64,000 bases of DNA, taken from Hymenobacter volaticus. GTDB lineage: Bacteria; Bacteroidota; Bacteroidia; Cytophagales; Hymenobacteraceae. Under the pieces are notes generated by a model, which saw nothing but the letters and a program-made list of their open reading frames with translations, was not told where the DNA came from and searched no databases. Position 1 is the stretch's first letter. The number at the start of each line of letters is the position of its first letter. Below are positions 55,901 through 62,650 of the stretch, in pieces. Position numbers and translations under genes: made by a program. The stretch is taken from positions 1,961,501 through 2,025,500 of the forward strand of contig NZ_CP095061.1 of the NCBI RefSeq assembly GCF_022921055.1. Direction: 5' to 3'.

Positions 55901-57820
55901 TTAATACACGTCCTCTAAGTAGCGTCGCGACTTTTTCAACTGCTTCAAGTAGTCGGCGGCGTAGTCGGCATCTTGGCCGCTTTGCTGCTCGATGATGGTG
56001 AGGAGTGCTTTGCGTACATCAGCAGCCATCCGGGTTTTGTCGCCGCAGACGTAGAAGTAGGCGCCGTCTTCCAGCCACTTAAACACTTGCGGTGCTTGCT
56101 CCAACAGGCGGTGCTGCACGTAAATTTTCTCGGCTTGGTCACGGGAAAACGCCAAGTCGAGGCGAGCCAGCGAGCCTTGCTTGAGGTGTTGCTGCCACTC
56201 GGTTTGGTACAGGAAATCGGTGGTGAATTCCGGGTTGCCGAAGAACAACCAGTTGCGCCCCGGCGCGCCCGACTCGGCCCGCTCCGCTACAAATGAGCGG
56301 AACGGCGCCACACCCGTTCCCGGTCCTACCATGATAATGTCGGTAGCCGGGTTCTGCGGCAGCTTGAAGTATTCGTTGCGGTCCACCCACACGCGGGCCG
56401 TGTCGCCAATAGCCAGGTGGTCGGCTTGATACACCGAGCAAGCGCCGTGCTTCTGGCGGCCGTGGGCTTCGTAGCGCACCGCTCCTACTGTCAGGTGCAC
56501 TTCATCGGGGTGAGCCAATGGGCTGCTGGCAATGGAATAAGCCCGGGCCGGCAGCGGCCGTAGCACCGCCGCCAAATGCTGCGCCGACAAATCGATGGGG
56601 AATTGGGTAAGCAAATCCACAATGTCGCGGCCGTAAAGGAAGGCTTGCAGCTGCGTAGTCCCGAGCAACGCCTCGCGCAACTCCGAGTACTGCGGCGCCA
56701 GGGCAGCGTAGCGCTCCAGCACATCACGCGTCAGCACCGACAGTTCCAGGTGTTCGGTTAGGGCAGTGGTCAAATTCAGTTCCACACCTTTCAGTTGCAC
56801 CGGCGCAGTGGCATCGAGGCGAGCCGCCTTCACGACGTCCGCCACCAGTTCGGGGCGGTTCGTGGGCTGCACCATTAGCGCGTCACCGGGCTCATACTGG
56901 AGGCCGGAGCCTTCCAGGGAAAACTCTAGATGGTAGGTTTCCTTCGCGGAACCGCGGCCATTGAGTTGAATCTTCTCTAGCAACGGCGCATCGAACTGTA
57001 CGTCTTCGTGCTGCACCGCGGGCTTGAGCGCTGGCACCGGACTGCTGGTCACCCGGAATACGGATAAATCTGCCTGGCTACCGCCGTTCAAGGATACCGC
57101 CGCCGCTTGTGCCAAAGCCGCTCCCGTGCTTGGGCCAACTTCAGGTGCGGCCGTAGCTACTTCCTGCGCTAGCACGTCCAGCACCCGGTCGGCCCACTGC
57201 GCCGCCGACTCCTGAAATTCCACGTCGCACTCCACCCGGTCGGCGAGGCGCTGTGCACCCAAGGCCGCTAACCGCTCATCGAATTCAATACCCGTTTGGC
57301 AGAATTGCAGGTAGCTTTTATCGCCGAGGGCCAGCACTGAATAGCGAAGCGCCGGGAGCTTGGGCGCACGCGGGCCCAACAGGAATTGGTGCAAATCTTC
57401 GGCGGCAATGGGCGGTTCTCCTTCCCCTTGCGTGCTGGTAATCACAAGCAATTGTTGCTCCGAAGCCAAGGCGCGCGTGGGGTAATCGTTCATGTCGCGC
57501 ACGGTGGGCTCTAGCCCGCGTTGGCGCGCTGCCTCGGCCGTTTGCAAGGCCACTTTTTTGCTGTTGCCAGTCTGCGAGCCATACAAAATGGTAAGGCGTG
57601 AAGGAGCAGCTGCCGCTGGTGTCGGTTGCGCCGCGGCTGGTGCTGCTACAGCAGCGGCCGGCGAGTTAGCGGCCACCGACTGCTGAGCAGTTTCGGCAGC
57701 GCGGCCGTATAAGTAGCCGCTCAGCCACAGCAATTGCTGGTTGGTGAGATTAGCTGTTAACTCGTTGAGTGCCTTATCGTCGAGGCCGATTGGCAGCGAG
57801 GAAGAAGAGGGAGTAGACAT
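55901..57820 (-). CDS. cysJ: Sulfite reductase flavoprotein subunit (CysJ)
   Basis: The 639-residue protein passes electrons from NADPH through FAD and FMN to CysI. After an N-terminal helical part and an alanine and proline linker (about 45-72), a flavodoxin domain follows (about 74-215) with LTILYGSQTGNSKKVAL and ITSTQGEGEPP. The FAD domain has RAYSIASSPLAHPDEVHLTV. The NADPH domain has IMVGPGTGVAPFRSFVAER and YFYVCGDKTRMAADV, and it ends SRRYLEDVY, as in CysJ. It is separated from cobA by 87 bases and from the TonB receptor gene by a type B repeat. Confidence 0.93.
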   Translation of the reverse strand: MSTPSSSSLPIGLDDKALNELTANLTNQQLLWLSGYLYGRAAETAQQSVAANSPAAAVAAPAAAQPTPAAAAPSRLTILYGSQTGNSKKVALQTAEAARQRGLEPTVRDMNDYPTRALASEQQLLVITSTQGEGEPPIAAEDLHQFLLGPRAPKLPALRYSVLALGDKSYLQFCQTGIEFDERLAALGAQRLADRVECDVEFQESAAQWADRVLDVLAQEVATAAPEVGPSTGAALAQAAAVSLNGGSQADLSVFRVTSSPVPALKPAVQHEDVQFDAPLLEKIQLNGRGSAKETYHLEFSLEGSGLQYEPGDALMVQPTNRPELVADVVKAARLDATAPVQLKGVELNLTTALTEHLELSVLTRDVLERYAALAPQYSELREALLGTTQLQAFLYGRDIVDLLTQFPIDLSAQHLAAVLRPLPARAYSIASSPLAHPDEVHLTVGAVRYEAHGRQKHGACSVYQADHLAIGDTARVWVDRNEYFKLPQNPATDIIMVGPGTGVAPFRSFVAERAESGAPGRNWLFFGNPEFTTDFLYQTEWQQHLKQGSLARLDLAFSRDQAEKIYVQHRLLEQAPQVFKWLEDGAYFYVCGDKTRMAADVRKALLTIIEQQSGQDADYAADYLKQLKKSRRYLEDVY

Positions 57821-57907
57821 TGAAATTCAGGTTGAGGCGGTGGGCTGAAAAGGGGGGAAGGGAGCCAGACGATGGTTGCAGCCTTCCAGAAACCAGGCGG
57901 CGTTTTA

Positions 57908-58711
57908 TTAAGCTACTTCGGCGTAGGCTGCTGGAAAAGCCGGGAAGGTTAAGCCTGGCAGCAGCGTGGCAGCCTCGGCATGCGTTGTCGCCAAACGAGT
58001 GACTTCCCCGATAACAATGATGGCTGGGGCCCCAATACCGGCCGCTGCCGCACGGCTTGGTAGCTCAGCTACCGTGCCCGTTACCAACTGAGCGTTCGGC
58101 AAGGTGCCGTTCTGGATGATGGCCGCCGGTGTATTGGCCTGTCCGTGTTGGCAGTACAGCGCCGCAATCCGCTCCAATTCACCCAAGCCCATCAGAATAA
58201 CCGTAGTAGTGCGGGTGCTGGCCGCCTCCCGCACGCTCCCCGACAACTCGCCGGTAGCCGTGGTGGCCGTAATCACCCGGAATCCTTCGCTGGCCCCACG
58301 GTGCGTTACCGGTATGCCCATGCTGCCGGCCGCTGCAACGGCGCTGCTAATGCCTGGTACATAGTCGGTAAGCAAGCCGTGTTGCTCAGCATAAAGCATT
58401 TCTTCGCGTCCGCGCCCAAACACAAACGGGTCGCCACCTTTCAGCCGCACCACGTGGCCGTGTAGGCGGGCCTGCTCCACAATCAGCGCGTTTATTTCGT
58501 CTTGGCTGTAGCTGCGCATGCCGCGCCGTTTGCCCACAAAAATTGTCACTGCATCGGGCCGGGCGTGGCTAAGCAAGTCGTTGTTAGCCAGCGCATCATA
58601 TAAGATGACATCGGCTTCGCCCAACACCCGCGCCCCCTTCAGGGTCAGCAGCTCCGGGTCGCCGGGGCCAGCACCTAGCACGGTAAGGCGAGGGATTTTA
58701 GTGAGTGACAT
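57908..58711 (-). CDS. cobA: Uroporphyrinogen-III C-methyltransferase
   Basis: The 267-residue SAM-dependent enzyme makes precorrin-2 from uroporphyrinogen III. The family's signatures are present: LTVLGAGPGDPELLTLKGAR, VRLKGGDPFVFGRGREE and VPGISSAVAAAGSMGIPVTH. It begins the branch to siroheme; the Met8 domain encoded at the end of the cluster completes it. The name cobA (SUMT) is used because the CysG-B domain is encoded separately. The ATG at 58711 (MSLTKIPRL) lies 64 bases after cysN, with a degraded type A repeat between. Confidence 0.92.
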   Translation of the reverse strand: MSLTKIPRLTVLGAGPGDPELLTLKGARVLGEADVILYDALANNDLLSHARPDAVTIFVGKRRGMRSYSQDEINALIVEQARLHGHVVRLKGGDPFVFGRGREEMLYAEQHGLLTDYVPGISSAVAAAGSMGIPVTHRGASEGFRVITATTATGELSGSVREAASTRTTTVILMGLGELERIAALYCQHGQANTPAAIIQNGTLPNAQLVTGTVAELPSRAAAAGIGAPAIIVIGEVTRLATTHAEAATLLPGLTFPAFPAAYAEVA

Positions 58712-58740
58712 AAGCAGTGATTAGTAATAGAGGGCCTGCT

Positions 58741-58764
58741 GTGGCTGCGCTCAGCAGGACGGTC
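58741..58764. repeat. Degraded half of a type A repeat
   Basis: GTGGCTGCGCTCAGCAGGAC with GGTC resembles the right arm of the repeats at 43971 and 46470. CCTGCT (58735-58740) partly pairs with AGCAGG. Confidence 0.45.
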
Positions 58765-58775
58765 AAAATCAGGTA

Positions 58776-60065
58776 TTAAATAGAAAAGGCTACCGGAGGC
58801 GCCACCGGGGCCGTGAAGTAGTCGGCGTTGGCGGCGCCAATCAGGCCAGCGGCTACGGTGTCGCCGCTTTGCTCGTCAACTAGGATGAAGGCGCCGGTTA
58901 CGCGGTTTTCGTGGTAGTTGTCAACGGCCAGGGGCACGGCGGTTTTGATGCGTACCCGCACGATGTCGTTGAGCTGCGCTGAATCGGCGGCGGCGCGGGC
59001 GAAGGTTTGCACGTTCACCTTATGTAGAATAGCCGGTATTGCCGCTTTCACCACGGCGGAATGGTGCTGCAACAGCAGTTTGCGACCCGGCCACAATGGC
59101 TGCTCGCTCATCCAGCACACGGTAGCTTCCAGTTCCCGCGTCAGGGTAGGCACGTGCTCCACCGGAATGATGGCGTCGCCCCGGCTGATATCCACGTCAT
59201 CGGTGAGGCGCAGCACCACGGCTTGCGGCGCCGTAGCGGTTTCCACCTCTTGCTGATTGACTTCAATAGCTTCAATCGTCGATTCCAGGCCCGAAGGCAG
59301 CACCTTCACCCGGTCGCCGCGGCGGTAGTGGCCGCTCTGGATCTGACCAGCGTAACCGCGGTAGTCGGGTAGGTCGGCGGTTTGGGGCCGGATTACATAT
59401 TGCACCTGAAAGCGTGGCGCGGCATTGGCAGCTTCCACAGCGGCGGGCACACTTTCCAAGTGTTCCAGCAAGCTAGGGCCCGTGTACCATGACAAGCGGT
59501 TAGAGCGTTTTACCACGTTGTCGCCGTGCAAAGCGCTGAGCGGAATAGCGGTGGCGGCGGGTAGCTGAAAATGGTCGGTGAGGGCGGCATAGTCGGCGGC
59601 AATCTGCTCGAAAATATTTTGATCGAAGCCCACCAGATCCAGCTTGTTCACGGCTAGCACGAAGTTGCGAATGCCGAGCAACGCGGCTACCAGCGTATGG
59701 CGGCGCGTTTGCTCTACTACACCTTGGCGGGCGTCCACTAGCACAATAGCCAAGTCGGCGTTGCTGGCACCCGTCACCATGTTGCGGGTGTACTGCACGT
59801 GGCCCGGTGCATCCGTGATGATGAATTTGCGGCGCGGCGTAGTGAAATATTTGTAGGCGACATCAATGGTAATGCCCTGTTCCCGCTCGGCCCGCAAACC
59901 GTCGGTCAGTAAGGCCAAATCCACAGTGCCTTGCACAGTAGGCCGGTTTTCCAGCGCCGCCAGCACATCCAACGACACCGAATCGGAGTCGTAGAGCAGG
60001 CGGCCAATGAGCGTGCTTTTGCCGTCGTCGACGCTGCCGCAGGTGATGAATCGGAGAAGGTCCAT
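58776..60065 (-). CDS. cysN: Sulfate adenylyltransferase subunit 1 (CysN)
   Basis: The 429-residue GTPase couples GTP hydrolysis to the synthesis of adenylylsulfate by CysD. The P-loop GSVDDGKST, DAPGHVQYTRNM and AVNKLDLVGFD (the NKxD motif) are all visible. EFTu-like beta-barrel domains follow (about 225-429, GQIQSGHYRRGDRVKVLPSG). There is no fused APS kinase domain. The ATG at 60065 (MDLLRFITCG) starts right at a 33-base direct and inverted repeat shared with the cysD-cysN gap. Confidence 0.93.
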   Translation of the reverse strand: MDLLRFITCGSVDDGKSTLIGRLLYDSDSVSLDVLAALENRPTVQGTVDLALLTDGLRAEREQGITIDVAYKYFTTPRRKFIITDAPGHVQYTRNMVTGASNADLAIVLVDARQGVVEQTRRHTLVAALLGIRNFVLAVNKLDLVGFDQNIFEQIAADYAALTDHFQLPAATAIPLSALHGDNVVKRSNRLSWYTGPSLLEHLESVPAAVEAANAAPRFQVQYVIRPQTADLPDYRGYAGQIQSGHYRRGDRVKVLPSGLESTIEAIEVNQQEVETATAPQAVVLRLTDDVDISRGDAIIPVEHVPTLTRELEATVCWMSEQPLWPGRKLLLQHHSAVVKAAIPAILHKVNVQTFARAAADSAQLNDIVRVRIKTAVPLAVDNYHENRVTGAFILVDEQSGDTVAAGLIGAANADYFTAPVAPPVAFSI

Positions 60066-60067
60066 GA

Positions 60068-60155
60068 GGTGAAATTGTGAGTTTGTGAAATTGTGAGTTC
60101 GTCGTGCTGGCGAGGCGTGAAAGCAATTCACAACCTCACCCTTCACAACTTCACC
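60068..60155. repeat. Tandem and inverted repeat in the cysD-cysN gap
   Basis: GTGAAATTGTGAGTTT (60069-60084) is repeated in tandem as 60085-60100. The complement-like AATTCACAACCTCACC with CTTCACAACTTCACC (60125-60155) can pair with both. The RNA would form a long imperfect hairpin between cysD and cysN with its base touching the cysN start codon. Confidence 0.6.
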
Positions 60156-60157
60156 AC

Positions 60158-61069
60158 TTAGAAATAGCCATTGCGTTTGCGGTCTTCCATGCCGGCTTCC
60201 GAGATATTGTCGTCGAGGCGAGTGGCGCCCCGCTCGCTTACTTTAGCCAGCAACAAGTCCTGAATGATGTCTTCCACAGTGCTAGCGTCGCTTTCCACGG
60301 CGGCCGTGCAAGTGGAGTCGCCTACGGTGCGGAAGCGCACTTGCCGGGTCACGATTTCGTCTTCCTCGTCGAGCTGCAAGTGCTCGGAAAGACCCAACAG
60401 TTGGCCGCTTGGTAGCACCACGCAAGTCCGCTCGTGGCCGAAGTAGATGTCGGGGAGGCTGATGTTTTCGCGCTGGATGTAGCGCCACACGTCGAGCTCG
60501 GTCCAGTTGGAAATCGGGAAAACTCGCACGTTTTCGCCTTTCTGGATACGGCCGTTGTACACGTTCCACAGCTCGGGGCGCTGGCGCTTGGGGTCCCACT
60601 GCCCGAACTCGTCGCGCACCGAGAAGATGCGCTCTTTGGCGCGGGCTTTCTCTTCGTCGCGCCGGGCCCCGCCGATGCAGGCGTCAAACTCGAATTCCTC
60701 GATTACCTCCAGCAGCGTGTAAGTCTGGAGCGGGTTGCGGCTCGGAAACTTGCCACCCGGCTCGCGCAGGCGCTGCCGCTTGATGGTGTCTTCCACGCTG
60801 CGCACAATCAGCTTTTCGCCTAGTTCGGCGGCCAGTTGGTCGCGGTAGGCGAGCACCTCCGGGAAGTTGTGGCCGGTATCCACGTGCACCAGCGGGAAAG
60901 GGAAGCGACCCGGGCGGAACGCTTTTTCGGCAAGCCGCGTGAGAACGATAGAGTCTTTACCGCCCGAGAAAAGGAGCGCCGGCCGCTCAAATTGGCCGGC
61001 TACTTCCCGCAGGATGTGGATGGCTTCGGCTTCCAGCCGGTCGAGGTAATCGAAGGAATGCGCACTCAT
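60158..61069 (-). CDS. cysD: Sulfate adenylyltransferase subunit 2 (CysD)
   Basis: The 303-residue protein forms adenylylsulfate from sulfate and ATP, with CysN. The ATP-pyrophosphatase loop LLFSGGKDSIVL, FPLVHVDTGHNFPEVLAYRD, CIGGARRDEEKARAKERIFS and NWTELDVWRYIQRENI are conserved. The ATG at 61069 (MSAHSFDYL) is preferred over an in-frame ATG 15 codons upstream, as it matches the family start. It lies 115 bases after cysH and before the cysD-cysN hairpin. Confidence 0.93.
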   Translation of the reverse strand: MSAHSFDYLDRLEAEAIHILREVAGQFERPALLFSGGKDSIVLTRLAEKAFRPGRFPFPLVHVDTGHNFPEVLAYRDQLAAELGEKLIVRSVEDTIKRQRLREPGGKFPSRNPLQTYTLLEVIEEFEFDACIGGARRDEEKARAKERIFSVRDEFGQWDPKRQRPELWNVYNGRIQKGENVRVFPISNWTELDVWRYIQRENISLPDIYFGHERTCVVLPSGQLLGLSEHLQLDEEDEIVTRQVRFRTVGDSTCTAAVESDASTVEDIIQDLLLAKVSERGATRLDDNISEAGMEDRKRNGYF

Positions 61070-61184
61070 GGTTTCTAGGATTTGCTGGTGCGGCACCGGA
61101 AGGTCAAGTAGCATGGCTTTTGATGGTTTCGGTGCCGGATAGAAGGGTCCAGAGCAGGCGCTCCAGAATAGTTATGAGGGGAGA

Positions 61185-61964
61185 TTAGTGCTGCTTTTCA
61201 ACCGGCTCTACCACCGGGTCGGGCCCGTCATGGTGAGCGGTAGTGGAGTGTAAGCCGCATTCTTTGGCGGAAAGGTCTTCCCACCACCAGCGGCCGGCCC
61301 GAAAATCTTCGCCGGGCTTAATGGCGCGGGTGCAAGGCGCACACCCAATGCTCACGAAGCCTTGCTTGTGCAGCGGGTTCACCGGAATGCCGTTGGCTTG
61401 GGCGAAGTCAATGGCTTGCTCCCACGTCCAGTCGAAGAGCGGATGAATCTTGGTGAGGTTGTGGGCGGCATCCCATTCCACGGGGTCCATGGTTTGCCGG
61501 TTCTGCGACTGTTCGGCCCGGATACCCGTCACCCACGCCGCCTGGCCTGCCAAGGCCCGATTCAAGGGCTCCACCTTGCGGATGTAACAGCATTCCTTGC
61601 GGTTGTCGACGCTTTCGTAAAAGCTGTTGGGACCCTTGGTACGCATCAATTCTTCCACGCTTTCTTGGCGCGGGTGAAACACCTCAATCGGCTGCTGATA
61701 CTTGAGCAGCGTCTTGTTCCAGGTGGAATAGGTTTCCTGGAAGTTGCGCCCCGTATCCAAGGTGAAAACCTTGATGGGTAACTCGTTGTCGAAAATCAGA
61801 TGGCTGATAATCTGGTCTTCCAAACCGAAGGAAGTGGAGAAAACCGCCTTCTCGGGGAAGTGCTTGGCTACGAGCTGTAGCCGCTCTAAGGCAGAAATTG
61901 ACGGTAGCTGAAGGCGCAGGTCGTCCAGCACGGGAACGGCCAACGCGGCAGATGCTGTGGGCAT
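61185..61964 (-). CDS. cysH: Adenylylsulfate reductase, assimilatory (CysH)
   Basis: The 259-residue enzyme reduces activated sulfate to sulfite. Besides the family blocks FSTSFGLEDQIISHL and FTLDTGRNFQETY, it has the cysteine pairs CC (RKECCYIRK) and CxxC (SIGCAPCTRA) that bind a [4Fe-4S] cluster. The nucleophile cysteine is in KECGLH near the end. The cluster cysteines indicate APS rather than PAPS as substrate, in line with the absence of an APS kinase gene in this cluster. It is the first enzyme gene after the SAM riboswitch and leader peptide. The ATG at 61964 (MPTASAALAV) is chosen over one at 62000. Confidence 0.92.
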   Translation of the reverse strand: MPTASAALAVPVLDDLRLQLPSISALERLQLVAKHFPEKAVFSTSFGLEDQIISHLIFDNELPIKVFTLDTGRNFQETYSTWNKTLLKYQQPIEVFHPRQESVEELMRTKGPNSFYESVDNRKECCYIRKVEPLNRALAGQAAWVTGIRAEQSQNRQTMDPVEWDAAHNLTKIHPLFDWTWEQAIDFAQANGIPVNPLHKQGFVSIGCAPCTRAIKPGEDFRAGRWWWEDLSAKECGLHSTTAHHDGPDPVVEPVEKQH

Positions 61965-62094
61965 GACAAGAAAGGAGAGAGGAATTTGCCGCGGCGGCAA
62001 GGGTCCAGCCGGAGAATAGCCTTGGTAGTTGGGAGTGCAAAAGCACTGCAGAAACCAACCGAAAGCGAAAAGTGGAGTGTACGGATATGGGATA

Positions 62095-62121
62095 GAGCTA
62101 CGCGTAAAAGCGTATCAGCTC
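62095..62121 (-). promoter_or_regulatory. Hairpin between leader peptide B and cysH
   Basis: Read on the minus strand, GAGCT-GAT-ACGC and GCGT-AGCTC form a bulged nine-pair stem with a TTTTAC loop. No U-run follows. A role in control is only a guess. Confidence 0.35.
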
Positions 62122-62130
62122 ACCACAATC

Positions 62131-62164
62131 AGCGCACAAACCAAGAAAAAGAGAGGGGTGCGCT
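62131..62164 (-). promoter_or_regulatory. Hairpin directly after leader peptide B
   Basis: AGCGCAC and GTGCGCT (7 bases) enclose a 20-base pyrimidine-rich loop (minus strand) and start five bases after the leader stop codon. A ribosome paused on the terminal cysteine codons would cover part of this stem. Confidence 0.4.
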
Positions 62165-62168
62165 ACTA

Positions 62169-62285
62169 CTAACAACAGCAACCAAAAGCCACGGTCATAC
62201 AGACGGGGCTTGCCATGCCACAACACCCATGCTGTACAGCAGAGAAGGTGGCAGAAATGGCGGCAGTGTTGATGAAGCGTTTCAC
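62169..62285 (-). CDS. Cysteine-rich leader peptide B, ending Cys-Cys-Cys
   Basis: A 38-codon frame begins GTG at 62285, six bases after the SAM riboswitch. The product starts VKRFINTAAISATFSAV and ends with QHGCCGMASPV, then a lone Cys, then VAFGCCC-stop: six cysteines in total, three just before the stop. The start context matches leader A at 46873, but the rest is different, except for CCG and the final GCCC. It precedes the cysH-to-cysI sulfate assimilation cluster by about 205 bases. By analogy with polycysteine leader ORFs reported in mycobacteria, I infer cysteine-responsive control of the operon. The GTG start and true translation are not proven. Confidence 0.6.
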   Translation of the reverse strand: MKRFINTAAISATFSAVQHGCCGMASPVCMTVAFGCCC

Positions 62286-62291
62286 GGCAAC

Positions 62292-62389
62292 TTGTTTTTA
62301 TATGGTCAGGACTTGGCACCGTTTCGGATCATCCGATGGTTGCCGGCGCTTCGTCGAGCCTGTCTCTCCACGCCTCTGTATAAAAACAA
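62292..62389 (-). promoter_or_regulatory. SAM riboswitch (S-box type) of the sulfate assimilation cluster
   Basis: On the minus strand the perfect 11-base P1 stem (62379-62389 with 62292-62302) has the same sequence as that of the copy at 46749. The core elements GAGAGACAGGCTC, CCGGCAACC (62338-62346) and GGTGCCAA (62313-62320) are present. The P3-like arm differs in sequence but keeps base pairing (CATCGGATGATCCG). High SAM should repress the cys genes, linking sulfate reduction to methionine supply. Confidence 0.87.
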
Positions 62390-62417
62390 TCCTTTTGGGG
62401 GTAAAGAATTGATACTG

Positions 62418-62449
62418 CAAAGGTAGTGGCGGAAATTTTATACTTCCAA
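62418..62449 (-). promoter_or_regulatory. Promoter (TTG-N21-TACCTTTG) of the cys cluster
   Basis: On the minus strand TTG (62449-62447), 21 bases and TACCTTTG (62425-62418) fit the consensus, 28 bases before the riboswitch. The spacing equals that of the permease promoter. Confidence 0.75.
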
Positions 62450-62650
62450 ATTTATTTATTATTGCCTACTACAAGGAAGTGCCGCCTTCTGTTTTGGTGG
62501 CAGCACTTAGTACGTCTTCAATACCCGCAAATCTTGCTGTCAGGCACACTAGGCAGGATTAGTAGTTGTTGGCGGACGGTATATAATTTGTTTGGTAAGC
62601 ATAGCTTTTGCGTGTTATAACAGCCCGCATAAATTGGTGATACCAAGCAA

